The notes under the pieces were generated by a model that saw only the letters and a program-made list of their open reading frames with translations, did not search any database and was not told the origin of the DNA. Shown here one piece after another: positions 19,911-31,829 of a DNA stretch of 64,000 nucleotides; the first letter of the stretch is position 1, and every line of letters begins with the position of its first letter. Origin of the DNA: Aquilaria yunnanensis. Lineage: Eukaryota > Streptophyta > Magnoliopsida > Malvales > Thymelaeaceae. Made by a program: the position numbers and the translations under genes. The stretch lies in contig CM077597.1 in NCBI GenBank assembly GCA_039654915.1, positions 59,114,001 to 59,178,000 of the forward strand, given 5' to 3'.

Positions 19911-21326
19911 TGTTAGTGTTCTGCCCAAAAGCTAATCATGAGATGATTGTATTTTTGCACATTAAGTCAAGATATTTTATTAAGGCATTAATCCAGCAAT
20001 TATGTTTGTTGTTTTGTTTCTGCGTAACTTAACAAACATAATTGTAACCCTAGAATAATGATATTCTTAAATGTCCCTGGTCTAGTATTATTGTGGAGTG
20101 GGTTGCAATAATATATACCGACTAGCATATGTGGAGACTAATATGAGATATGTAGTCTACATATGGGTACAAGTTGGAGAACTTGTGTACTGGATTGACC
20201 CACCATGAGAACACTTCATGGATCGTTATATGAGTGTCATAAGTGATTCTCATAGTGATCATGGTATATGTAGTCCTTCGACCAAATATCATCAAGGTTC
20301 CCTACATATGAGTCACATACTTTGATACTTTCCTTTGTTGCTCGTAACTGAGTGAACTTGAAGGAGGTCATTGGGTATGTCACATATCATGCGGAGGGAT
20401 TTGTATGATCAAGATGGGATTTGTCCCTCCTATATAACGGGAGTGATATCTTCGGGTCCCTTGATAGAGTAAGACTTAGAAAAATGCATGGCCATGCTCG
20501 GATGAGTTGATATACGATATCAATGTCATCAGTTTAAGTTGATCTACTTGGTAATCAAGAAACCAAAGATTGGGGTATACGAGAGTGACACATTCCATGT
20601 CTCGTGCTTAGTCTTGATATCTTGGACAAAGGGACAATGGCATATATCGGTGATGATCATAAAGGTTTAGTCGAACCATCGACAATCTTGTCACTTGGGT
20701 AGCGATGATGTGTTGCTAGACACCGCTCATTGCTTATGATCATAAATGTGATTTATGATCATTGCCAACGTGGTAAGAGCCTATTGGGTCACACACATAG
20801 AGCTATTTGGATCATTAGAGTGCATGGGCTAATAATTTGGGTTTTGGTTTCACAATAATTTCGTATTAATAATGGGCCCAATAGTTGAGCCATTATTAAG
20901 CCCAAAATTAAAGCCTAACTGGATTAGGGTTTTGAAACCTATTAGGCCTGGAAGTTGAGTCTCACTATAAATACAACTTTTAACTGAGAAATTCATAGGT
21001 CTCCTTGCCCTAGCCTCCCAAAAGGACAGCCGCACTCTTCTCTTGCAATTCCTTGGAGGACGCAAGTTAGCACTGCGAGCGCAAGAGAAAGCATCTGCCG
21101 GGACGTGGTGGAAGCGTGGTGATCCCGAGAGGCTCGTGTGAATACCATAGACAGCCTGAACACGTCAACTGTTTAGGTTTTGTGATTCGACTCTATAGTT
21201 GAGTGAGAGATCTCAACCGAAAATTCGGTATGAAAATTTTCGAACACCCGGTTTACCCCGTTTCACTTGGATCCTGGAGGGTTTTGGTTAAATTCCGCTG
21301 TGTTGTTTGGCTCCCGAAACCCATCA
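19911..21326 (+). mobile_element. Solo LTR L2 (orphan family L)
   Basis: A 1,416 bp LTR, TGTTAGTG...CCCATCA, with perfect duplications cctat at 19906-19910 and 21327-21331. The plus strand carries TATAAATA at 20966-20973, which sets the canonical orientation. It lies between the protease and RT of Tekay-P. The same place is uninterrupted in Tekay-M (about 37300). Confidence 0.95.
20966..20973 (+). promoter_or_regulatory. TATA box of family L LTR
   Basis: ACTATAAATACAA lies about 1,055 bp into the LTR and about 350 bp before its end. The equivalent stretches in L1 and L3 are on the minus strand. It is the likely element promoter and was used to orient the family. Confidence 0.55.
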
Positions 21327-23000
21327 CCTATAGTTCAGGATTTTCCAGGAGTCTTTCCTATAGACCTACCTGGATTGCCACCCCTGAGGGACATGGAGTT
21401 TGAGATTAAACTGGTACCAGGAGCAGCACCAGTATTCACTGCTCCATATAGGATGGCATTACCTGAGATAGTAGAACTCAAGAAACAGCTAGATGAGCTA
21501 CTTAAGAAAGGGTTCATTAGACCCAGTGTGTCTCTTTGGGGAGCACCTGTATTATTTGTGAAGAAAAAGGATGGAACCCTTAGACTCTGTATTGATTACA
21601 GAAATTTGAATCCGTTAACCATAAAGAACAAATATCCTCTCCCAAGGATAGAAGACCTGTTTGATCAATTGAAGGGAGCAAAAGTGTTATCCAAAATAGA
21701 TTTGATATCTGGATATTTCCAGTTAAGGGTAAGGGAGGAGGACATACCTAAGACTACTTTCAGAACTAAGTATGGACACTTTGAGTATATAGTAATGCCA
21801 TTTGGGCTTACTAATGCACCCACATTCTTTATGGACTTAATGCAAAGGGTGCTCAAAGCACACCTAGACCACTTTGTGGTGGTGTTTACTGATGATATTT
21901 TGGTGTACTCAAAGGATGAGGAAACTCATAAAGAACACCTAAATGTAGTGCTTGGCTTGCTCCAAGAACATAAGCTTTATGGAAAACCAAGTAAATGCAA
22001 ATTCTGGACTCAAGAAATTGGGGTTTTTGGGTCATATAATAAATGATCAAGGGTTGGCCGTGGATCCTAAAAAGGTAAGGTCAATCCTAGACTAGAAATA
22101 GCCCCAGAATGTGAGGGAAGTCAGAAGCTTCCTGGGGTTGGCTAGTTATTACAGAAGGTTTGTACCCAAATTTTCTGTTCTAGCAGCACCTATGACTCAA
22201 TTAACCAGAAAGAACTAGAAGTTTGTCTGGGAAACAAAATATGAAGAAAGCTTTCATGAGCTAAAGAGGAGACTGACTACAGCTCCTATACTAGTCCTAC
22301 CAGACCCTGAAAAGGAATATGAGGTGTATACTGATGCATCTCATGTAGGACTAGGATATGTCCTGATGTAGGAGAAACAAGCCATTGCTTTTGGGTCTAG
22401 ACAACTAAGGCTACATGAAAAGAAGTATCCAGTACATGACCTGGAATTGGTAGCGGTGGTCTTTGCTCTCAAGCAATGGAGACACTATCTTCTTGGTAAT
22501 AGATTCCAAGTGTTTACAGACCACAAAAGTCTCAAATACCTTTTTACTCAGAAGGACTTGAATATGAGACAAAGGAGGTGGTTGGAATATTTGAAGAACT
22601 TTGACTGTGTAATTGAATACACAACTGGGAAAGCCAATGTAGTGGCAGATGCTTTGAGTAGAAGCTACACTAGAGTACTCAAAGGTGAAGTTGAACATAT
22701 GGCCGAGAGCCTGAGTCTTACTCACTTGGCAAGCCAATGGCTAGCTAAGGAAGGTGAGGAACTGAATGTACTTACCATTACACCAGAATGGAAGGAGCTT
22801 ATCAAAGAAGCTCAAGCTGGTGATGAGAAAATAAAACTGATTTCTGGTCAGAAAAGGGAGAAGTATACCAAGGTTTTTCCTTTAAACAAGGGATGTTATA
22901 CTTCTAGAACAGGTTATATGTACCACACTCTTAGAGTATATTTTTGGTGGCCATATATGAAGAAAGACATTAGCACACATGTAGCTAGTTGTGAGATATG
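21327..23000 (+). pseudogene. pol: Tekay-P pol: RT, RNase H and integrase zinc finger
   Basis: RT motifs are [39 protein letters not shown] and FTDDILVYS, with both catalytic Asp kept. A frameshift near 22020 (GVFGSYNK where Tekay-M has GFLGHIIND) and stops at about 22094 and 22368 break the frame. RNase H keeps YTDAS, DLEL, FTDH and ADAL. The integrase HHCC region ([16 protein letters not shown]) is split by solo LTR A4 at 23001. The motif set is that of Tekay/Del chromoviruses. Confidence 0.92.
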
Positions 23001-23878
23001 TGATAGCCAAACGCTATCGCCTCTATCTGGCCGAACTCCCTGCCACAATGATGGCCAGAAGAAGCTAGCGCTACCCAAGAAAAGGTGCGATCAGGCACCT
23101 CAGGAGATAGCCGAAGAGCTCCGAGCCCGGCACGCCAGGAAACCCCGAGGACACTACTCGCCCCCCAAGGTTGTGAACATATCACCTTCGGAAAAGCGGC
23201 ACCAGACATAGCGAGCCGAACATGATATCCCCGAAGGCGGACCTCCCTGAAACTGGGGACCCCCGAACTGAGGGCTTGTTTCCCGAAGAGGCTCTGTCCG
23301 AACTAGAGGATGACCTCACCCAGGGACCTCGGGAGTACGGCAGGAGCATTTATGGAAGCATTTAAGGAAGCCTCTGACACGTCCTTTCGCAGACGTCATA
23401 AAGTTGCCTGAATAGGCGCTCTGACATACGGACGCCATCAGAATCACATCATGGCCCATCTCAGCACGTGGCTCAGGACAACCTGCTACCAGTTATCTGT
23501 CTCCTACGCCCAGAAACTCAGGGAACATCTGACCGAACACGTGTCGTGATCTAAACGGGCTAGGCGCTCCTATAAATACCAGGAATTAATACTTGGCAGG
23601 AGGCTGGTTGGTTGGCCAAACACGGCTCCCACACTCTGAGAAAACTACCAGGCGAGACTCTTCAGCCCTTTGTGCTATTTCCTCTGCCTTTTCTCAGCCA
23701 CGACTGACTTGGGCGTCGGAGGCTCCCCCCCGGAAAGACACTCTGGGGGCCTCCTAACCCTTTGTTTCTGAGCTTTCAGGCACTCTCCTTCGGGCTATCC
23801 ATTCCACCAGGCATTCTTCCTCCCAGAAGTCTCTCCACCAGTCACCATGACTATAAACGATAAGGCCCCTGGCCATCA
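23001..23878 (+). mobile_element. Solo LTR A4 (Tat family A)
   Basis: An 878 bp LTR, TGATAGCC...GGCCATCA, with perfect duplications atatg at 22996-23000 and 23879-23883. It is inserted in the integrase region of Tekay-P and is the most divergent of the four family A LTRs here. Confidence 0.95.
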
Positions 23879-23883
23879 ATATG

Positions 23884-25043
23884 TCAACAAGTAAAGGTGG
23901 AACACCAAAAACCAGGAGGGAAACTACAAAGTTTGCCCATACCTGAGAGAAAATGGGGATCCATATCAATGGATTTTGTAGTGGGAATGCCACTGATAAG
24001 AAGAAAGCATAATGCCATATGGGCAATTGTGGATAGATTGACCAAAACAGCTCACTTCCTTCCCATGAATCTTATTGATTCTTTGGATAAACTGGCATAA
24101 CTCTGTATAAGAGAAATAGTGAGATTGCATGGAATACCTGATGACATAGTATCAAATAGGGATCCTAGGTTTGTTTCTAGGTTTTGGAAGTCCCTACATC
24201 AGGCATTGGGCCCTAAGCTCAAGTTTAGTTCTGCTTACCATCCACAAATTGATGGACAGACAGAAAGAACCTTACAAACTCTGGAAGATATGTTAAGATG
24301 TTGTGTAATTGACTTCCAGGGTGAATGGGATGTACATCTCCCATTAATAGAGTTTTCCTACAATAATGGCTATCATTCAGTGATAGGAATGGCTCCTTAT
24401 GAAGCGTTATATGGTAGGAAATGTATAACTCCTCATTGTTGGCATCAGCCGGAAGATAAATTGGAGTTGGGGCCAGACATTATTAAGGAAACTACTGAGA
24501 AGATAAAACTGATCTGAGCTAGGATCAAGATTGCAAATGATAGGCAGCAAGCCTATGCCAACCTGAAAAGGAGAAGAGACCTGGAATTCCAGGAAGGACA
24601 TTGGGTGTGGCTCAAAGTTTCTCCCATGAAATGAGTAATTCAATTTGGGAAAAAGGGAAAACTAGCACCCAGATATGTTGGGCCATATCAAATACTGGCC
24701 AAAGTTGGGAATGTGGCTTAACAGTTGGATTTGCCACTAGAACTTGGTAACATACATAATGTGTTTCATGTGAGCTTACTCAAGACGTATGTTCCAAGCT
24801 TGAAGCAGATATAGACACCTGCTAGTGTAACTGTGGCACCAAACCTTACTTATGAAGAAGTGCCAATCCAGTTCCTAACAAGAGAAACCAGGAAGTTGAG
24901 AAGCAGATGGATTTCTATGATTAAGGTACAGTGGAGTAATCATATTCCTGAAGAGGCAACCTGGGAAGTAGAACAGGAAATTGCCAACAAGTACCCTCAA
25001 TTGTACCCTAGATTAGTGAAGAAATTGGAGGACCAAATTCTTT
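23884..25043 (+). pseudogene. pol: Tekay-P integrase core and chromodomain
   Basis: The integrase core keeps the D (SMDFVVG), D (SNRDPRF) and E (DGQTER) of the DDE triad. In-frame stops lie at about 24098 and 24515. A linker with a GPY-like segment (GPYQIL) ends the integrase. The last about 200 bp encode a chromodomain-like stretch (MIKVQWSNHIPEEATWEVE), the module that directs chromoviruses to chromatin marks. Several stops make it inactive. Confidence 0.88.
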
Positions 25044-25057
25044 AAGGAGGGAGGAAT
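25044..25057 (+). other. Polypurine tract of Tekay-P
   Basis: AAGGAGGGAGGAAT directly precedes the LTR start TGTTAGG at 25058. Confidence 0.8.
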
Positions 25058-27429
25058 TGTTAGGTTTATTTCCTAAGTACTTGGCTCAGGCCAAGGAAAT
25101 AAGGAGAAACACCGTGAAAACATGGAAGAACTGTAAAAGCAAAGCATAGTGGTGTATGTGCTAAGTTGAGGACTTTCAGGTCCTAAATGCATGAAGAAAA
25201 TGGCCATGGGAAGATTGCAAGAAAATAAAGTGGGAGGACTAAAATGCACATTTGAACTAGTGGTGCTAGTGAAACTACAAACTATGAATGGGAACTTTCG
25301 GCCATGCAAAGTTGTAAGGGGACTAGTGAGATACTAGGCCAGTTTTTGGTAAATTTCAATGATGACTAGTCAAATCATGTTCCCCACTAAGGAATTAAGG
25401 CATCATTTCCTTGGTTTGCCTAATTAGTACTTGTGCAAGTACTTGGCCGGAATATACATGGGATTAATGGTCATTTTGGATTCTTTTGATTTGTGCTTGG
25501 CAATGTGAGCCATGAAGTGATGTTAGTGCCGAAATGTACTTATGTTTTAGTGGTGAAAATGAAGTAATGAAGCCATGGAGGGTTAAATGAGCCATGCAAG
25601 ATTAGTGAGGACGAAAGCTAGCTTTATGCCACTTTAGTTACATGTGGCTTATCACCAAAAATGCAGGGTTCCACTGACCAATTTGCCTTCATTTCGGGCT
25701 TACTTCTCCAAGACTGAAAGCTGGCCTTTGTTGTGTTCTTGAGGTGTTCTTGAGCTTCCACTGAAATGGTTTCGAATTAGAGCACAAAGGAGACAAATTA
25801 GAGCTTGACTGAAGAATCAAGCTTGGAGTTTCCATTTTCGGCACTAGGCAATTCAAGATTGAGCTTTGATTTGAAGAAACAAGGGAGGCCGAGACATTCA
25901 AGCTTGAGATTGAGGTAATTACTTGTGATTTCCTTGAATACATGGTATAGATTCCATGAACAAGGGGTATTGATGCCTAATTGGTAATGTGTTAGGCCAT
26001 TTTGTTGAGGAGCATTTCGGTTTGGATGTTTGAGCATCAACCGAGAGGAACTCATGCGTTGAATTGAGGTAGGGTTCACTAATTACTTGTTTGCTTGGTA
26101 ATATACCATGATTCAAGTATTAAAGTGGCTAAGTGATGGTTAATTTTGCTAAATGACCTTAGTTACTTGATCGGCTATTATGATGATTTGGTTGTGAGTG
26201 TTGATTAGCTAATTGACTATGGACATGTGCTAGAAATCCTAGTAAATGAGGCCAATTTACTAGGCATTTTGAAGCTCTGGTGGATGTGGACTTTATGGTG
26301 AAGTTTTTTGTGCAATGGTGCACAAGGGCACATGCTATGGTATTTGGTTGAAGGGTCATTGTGGTGTGTGAGTGTGTTCATTGTGTGCTTGAGTGTTTCT
26401 TTGTGCTTGCTAACCATTTACTTGCTATTATGGTTTATATGTCTCAGGCATGCTAGTATGTATATATATATGTTGTGGTTTTGTTGTCTTTGAGTCTTAT
26501 TTTTGCAGGACATTATGAGCAAATGGAGGTTAAGTCTTGAGTTGTATACTCGGCTTAACTAAATAAACTCTTTAATGAGTTGGTAATAGCAGTGAACTCT
26601 ACTGAGTATTAGTACTCATTGCCCATAATCTTGTTTTTCAGGAAAGGATATTCGACCTGAATAGTGCAGCTTGAGTTTGCTAGTGTGTTGTGCTAGCTTT
26701 GCTTGTGTACTAAGGTATGTGCCAATGTGTGCTTGGCTTGATTAACTTTGTACATTACAAGTCTTTTATTGAAGTTCACCGAGACTTATGTCTTGAGTTG
26801 TGTAGGCTTGTAGAGTGGGATCTATCTAGGTGTGCAGCATGGATGTGTGGACAATAGCTCTGGTAGTGGTCTTCACTTTTATGACCATGAACATGGCTAT
26901 AGGACTTGTGCTACAATGTGTCCTGCTTTATAGCACACTGAAGGTTCTGTTTGGGGAGTAGGGGTTTTGGTTTGTAAGCATAACTTGGCAAATGAAAACT
27001 TGGGTGAATCATGGCATGTAGCCATGTACGTGTAAAAGGTAGACTACTTTTGGATGTACATATATATGTAGTCTCAGATGTGCCTAGTTGTTTTGTGGTA
27101 CATGGAGTACCTTAGTAGGCCGAGTTATGTTTGTTTATGTGCTATGGTTTTGTACATGAAAACTTATGGACCTATGTATATATTTGGTATGAATGTGAAG
27201 TATGTTTATCTTGTGAACCTCCCATGTACTATTTACGGCCGAAATGTTCATGTGCACTTAAACATGAGTTTTCAAATTTGTTGATACCTTGGGCTTCTTA
27301 GTTGCCATTCTAAGTAGCACACATGATTGTACACATCCTAAACACTTAAATTTCATTGACTGTTTGCCTTGCTTGTAATGCAAGTTACCTATTACAGCCT
27401 TGCTTGTCTTGCAAGTTACTATTTTGGGC

Positions 27430-27748
27430 TGATGCCCATTAGCATCATCTCCACTGTGTGTCGTGGTGAATGCGGCAGGGACTTCAGGAGGGGCAGGCAA
27501 GTCCTGACAGAAGGTGCTCTGTGTGGATCACCTGTGATGGCTGACGGCATCTTTGTGTGGTAGGCACGGTGAGGCCGAGCAGGACTTAATGATGCCCATC
27601 AGCATCATCTCCACTCTGTGTCGTGGTGAATGCATCAGGGACGTTAGGAGGGGCAGGTGAGTCCCGATAGAAGGTGCTCTGTGTGGATCACCTGTGATGG
27701 CCGGCGGCATCTTCGTGTGGCAGGCACGGTGAGGCCGAGAGGGACTTC
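27430..27748. repeat. 160 bp tandem duplication at the U5 end of LTR C2
   Basis: Unit 1 is 27430-27589 and unit 2 begins at 27590 with the same gatgcccatyagcatcatc. The copies differ at several bases. The second unit duplicates the LTR tip inside the LTR. Confidence 0.85.
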
Positions 27749-28542
27749 CAGTATAGGAGAGAGCTTGAAACAGGGATTCCTCAGGAGGACTTGCCTGAAA
27801 CACTCAGAAAACAGGGGTTAGGAGGTCCCCAGAGTCTTTTTCCGGCGAGGAACCTCCGATGCCCAAGTCAGTGCTTTGAGAGGTGGAGATGGAGTAGTAA
27901 GCACAAGAGACTCTTGCCTGCCATTTTTTCCTGGGGGCTGAAAGGAGAGGATTCAGGACGGAGAGAGGAGATAGATCCCCCCCTCTCCCTTTGCCTTAGA
28001 CCATTCCCCTGATAGATATAAGAGGGGGTGAGCCCTTCGGATTGTGACACGTGTATGGACGGATGTCATCCGTACTTCTGGGCGTGGGGGCCCCTAGCCG
28101 CCTGTAGGCTCCTCGGGCCATGAGCTGCGACAAGCGTAGCCCTACATGACAGGACGTTTGCAGTGGCGGCATGTCAGAGTGCATATGAGGGCGGCGTGCA
28201 GGGTGTGCGGGTGGAATGTTAGAGACTCCTTGATGGCTCCTACCGTACCTCGGAGGTCCCCTTGGTTGATGTCTCCCTTCGGAATGAGGGGCCTTTTCCC
28301 AAAGTTAGACTAGTACTTTGGGGTATTAACTTGCTCCGAAGTTAGTCTTTCGGAGGGCTTTCTCCTGCAGAAGGTGGCTGGTTCCTATCCCCCGAAGCTG
28401 GTTCGGTCACCTTCCCAAGGGAGGCGATACACTAGTTTCCCGAGGTTGGTTTGGCGGGCTACCGAGGTTGTGTACCTCAGGTGTCTGGCTCCCTCCTTCT
28501 CGGGCTCCTTAGTTGACCAGGGCGATAGCACTTCGGCTATCA
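27430..28542 (-). mobile_element. Solo LTR C2 (Tat family C)
   Basis: A 1,113 bp LTR. The plus strand reads TGATGCCC...GGCTATCA, with near-perfect duplications tgggc (27425-27429) and ggggc (28543-28547). It is inserted in the 3' LTR of Tekay-P. The extra length over C1 is largely a tandem duplication at 27430-27748. Confidence 0.92.
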
Positions 28543-28749
28543 GGGGCTCTACTTCTGCTGCAAGTAAATAATTGGGTTTTACTCATAAGCCTCCTAGGCC
28601 ACCTCCCATGCTAAATACCTTAAGAAAATAAGACTTAAGGTTAAGTTACATTGGTTGGCCAATTAAGGTTACAATAACAGTCCAGAATAAGATTCGTTGG
28701 GGGAGTGTAGTACAGAGTGAATGGGCTAGGGCCTGTGTGAGGTGTGACA

Positions 28750-28915
28750 TCGGAGGGCCCTCACTCTGAAAAACATTCTGGGGACCTCCTAACCTTCATT
28801 TTTTCAGCGTTTCAGGCAGTCTCTCCTAGTAAGGCCTCTCATCCAGGCATACCATCACCAGAAGTTTCTGCTCTAAGGTCACCATGTTTCACGACGAAGA
28901 TGTGGAAGGGCATCA
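28750..28915 (+). mobile_element. 5' LTR of Tat-4, last 166 bp
   Basis: It resembles the U5 end of family A and C LTRs (cggagg...ctctg...ggacctcctaacc... then a CA-rich stretch) and ends GGGCATCA at 28915, followed two bases later by a PBS. The upstream part was separated by the Tekay-P insertion and is not in the window. Confidence 0.75.
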
Positions 28916-28917
28916 AT

Positions 28918-28935
28918 TGGCACCGTTTCTGGGAA
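28918..28935 (+). other. Primer binding site of Tat-4
   Basis: TGGCACCGTTTCTGGGAA, two bases after the LTR end, has the form of the Tat/Ogre-type PBS (TGGCGCCGT...GGGAA). It would bind the 3' end of a host tRNA. I cannot assign the tRNA with certainty. Confidence 0.7.
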
Positions 28936-29222
28936 CCCTTCCCCAGGTCACCGTCGTAGAGACTCGGCGTTCAAAGGACAAGCAGCTCTCGAAGTCCACC
29001 TCTGCACCAAAGGCTCAGCCGGTAACCCAGCAGCCCACTGCAGAAACTTCTGCCTCTAAAGATTGCCGCCCTCAAATAGCGACGATGGGCTTTTTGCGAG
29101 ACTCCCAGTGCTCCATCGTTGCTGAAATGACTCAGCAGCTCGACCAGAGGTGCCCCCGGCCTCCTTTGGCCCAAAGGGCCTCCCCGTTGGCAACTCGCTT
29201 GGAAAGAAGCCTAAGGTCCACC
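28936..29222 (+). pseudogene. gag: Tat-4 gag, N-terminal part
   Basis: An open stretch continues from the leader, Ser/Lys/Gln-rich (QVTVVETRRSKDK; KAQPVTQQPTAE), as in the poorly conserved N-termini of Tat Gag. No reliable start codon can be chosen. It ends at the ccacc target site of Tekay-M and continues at 42166. Confidence 0.6.
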
Positions 29223-31798
29223 TGTCACACCTCAAACAGGCCCTGGCCCATTCACTCTGTACTACACTCACCCAACTAAGATTATTTTGTAGTCTGATTG
29301 GAACTTTTAATTTGGCCAACCAATGTAACTTAACCTTAAGTCTTATTTTCTTAAGGTATTTAGCCTGGGAGGTGGCCCATGAGGCTTATGAGTAAAACCC
29401 AATTATTTACTTGCAGTAGAAGTAGAGCTCAAAATAGTAACTTGCAAGACGAGCAAGGCTGTAATAGCTAACTTGCATTACAAGCAAGGCAAACACTCAA
29501 TGAAGTTAAGTGTTTAGGATGTGTGTAATCAAGTGTACTATTTAGAATGGCAACAAAGAAGCCCAAGGTATCATTTAGTTTGAAAACTCATGTTTGAGTG
29601 CACATGAACATTTTGGCTATAAATAGTACATGGGAGGTTCACAAGATAAACATACTTCACATTCATACCAAATATATACATAGGTCCATAAGTTGTCATG
29701 TACAAAACCATAGCACATAAACAAACATAACTCAGACTACTAAGGTACTCCATCTACCACAAAACAACTAGGCACAACTGAGACTACATATATATGTACA
29801 TCCAAAAGTAGTCTACCTAGTACACATGCATGGCTACATGCCATGATTCACCCAAGTGTTCATTTGCCAAGTTATGCTTACAAACCGAAACCCCTACTCT
29901 CCAAACAGAACCTTCAATGTGCCATAAAGCAGGACACACTGTAGCAGAAGTCCTATGGCTATGTTCATGGTCATAAAAGTGAAGACCACTACCAGAGCAT
30001 TGTCCACACATCCATGCTGCACACCTAGACAGATCCCACTCTACAAGCCAGCACAACTCAAGACATAAGTCTCGGCAAACTTCAATAAAGGACTTGTAAT
30101 GTACAAAGTTAATCAAGCCAAGCACACATTGGCACATACCTTAGTACACAAGCAAAGCTAGCACAACACACTAGCAGACTCAAGCTACACTATTCAGGCT
30201 GAATATCCTTTCCTGAAAAACAAGATTATGGGCAGTGAGTACTAATACTTAGTAGAGTTCACTACTATTACCAACTCATTAAAGATTTTATTTAGTTAAG
30301 CTGAGTATACAACTCAAGACTTAACCTCCATTTGCTCATAATGTCCGGCAAAAATAAGACACAAAGACAACAAAACCACAACATATATATATATACATAC
30401 TAGCATGTCCGAGACATAAAAGCAATAATAGCAAGTAAATGGTTAGCAAGCACAAAGCAACACTCAATCACACAATGAACACACTCACACACCACATTGA
30501 GCATTCGGCCGAATACCATAACATGTGTCATTGCACACCTTTGCACATTAAACTTCACCATAAAGTCCACATCCACTAGTGCTCCAAAATGCCTAGCAAT
30601 TTGGCATCATTTACTAGGATTTCTAACACATGCCCACATTTAATTAGCTAATCAACAATCACAACCGAATCCTCCCAATAGCCCATCAAGTAACTAAGGT
30701 CATTTAGCATATTTAACCATCACTTAGCCACTTTAACACTTGAATCATGGTATATTACCAAGCAATGAAGTAGTTTAGTGAACCCTACCTCAATTCCAAG
30801 CTTGAGTTCCCCTCGGTTGATGCTCAAACATCCAAACTGAAATGCTCCTCAATAAAATGGGCTAACACATTACGAATTAGGCATCAATACCCCTTGTTCA
30901 TGGAATCTATACCATGTATTTGAGGAAATCACAAGTAATTACCTCAATCTTAAGCTTGATTGTCTCGGCCTCCCTTGTTTCTTTAAATCAAAGTTCAATC
31001 TTCAATTGCCTAGTGCCGAAAATGGAAACTCCAAGCTTGATTCTTCACTCAAGGTCCAATTTGCCTCATTTGTGCTCTAATCTGAAACCATTTCGGTGGA
31101 AGCTCAAGAACACCTCAAGAACAGAACAAAGGCTAGCTTTTGGTCTTGGAGAAGTAAGCCCGAAATGAAGGCAAATGGGTTTGTGGAACCATGCATTTTC
31201 AGTGATAACCCATATGTAACTAAAGTGGCATAAAGCTGCTTCCGGCCTCACTAATCTTGCATGGCTCATTTAACCCTCCATGGCTTCATTACTTCATTTT
31301 CACCACTAAAACATAAGTACATTTTGGCACTAACATCACTTCATGGCTCACATTGCCAAGCACAAATCAAAAGAATCCAAATTGACCATTAATCCCATGT
31401 ATATTCTGGCCAAGTAGTTGCACAAGTACTAAATAGGCAAACCAAGGCAATGATGCCTTAATTCCTTAATGGGGAACATGATTTGACTAATCATCATTGA
31501 AATTTACCAAAATTGGCCTCGTATCCCATTAGTCCCTTTATAACATTGCATGGCCGAAAGCTCCCATTCATAGTTTGTAGTTTTCATCAGTACCATTAGT
31601 TTAAGTGTGCATTTTAGTGCTCCCACTTTATTTTCTTCCAATCTTCGCATGGCCATTTTCTTTGTGCATTTAGAACCCGAAAGTCCTCAATGTAGCACAT
31701 ACACCACTATGCCTTGCTTTCACAAATCTTTCCACGTTTCCATTGTGTTTCTCTTTATTTCCTTGGCCTGGGCCAAGCACTAGGGAATGAACCTAACA
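29223..31798 (-). mobile_element. 3' LTR of Tekay-M
   Basis: The plus strand reads TGTCACACC...CCTAACA. It pairs with 39591-42165. Differences between the two LTRs are frequent in the first 100 bp and sparser elsewhere, so the insertion is not recent. A proper alignment would date it. Confidence 0.93.
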
Positions 31799-31815
31799 AT
31801 TCTTCCCTTCCTAAA
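31799..31815 (-). other. Polypurine tract of Tekay-M
   Basis: The minus strand reads AGGAAGGGAAGAAT just before the LTR start TGTTAGG, the counterpart of 25044-25057. Confidence 0.75.
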
Positions 31816-31829
31816 GAATTTGGTCCTCC

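Larger units (their letters stand above)
25058..28749 (+). mobile_element. 3' LTR of Tekay-P, interrupted by C2
   Basis: TGTTAGG...GGTGTGACA. Removing solo LTR C2 and one duplication leaves about 2,574 bp, the same as the two LTRs of Tekay-M. The outer flank tcgga lies within a Tat 5' LTR (28750-28915), so Tekay-P inserted into the 5' LTR of Tat-4. Its own 5' LTR is not in the window. The short open frames inside are not genes. Confidence 0.93.

Noticed and set aside
26308..27284. Hydrophobic Cys/Tyr/Val-rich frames in Tekay LTRs resembling membrane peptides
   Set aside because: They come from T-rich LTR sequence, are not conserved in length between LTR copies, and lack a family.
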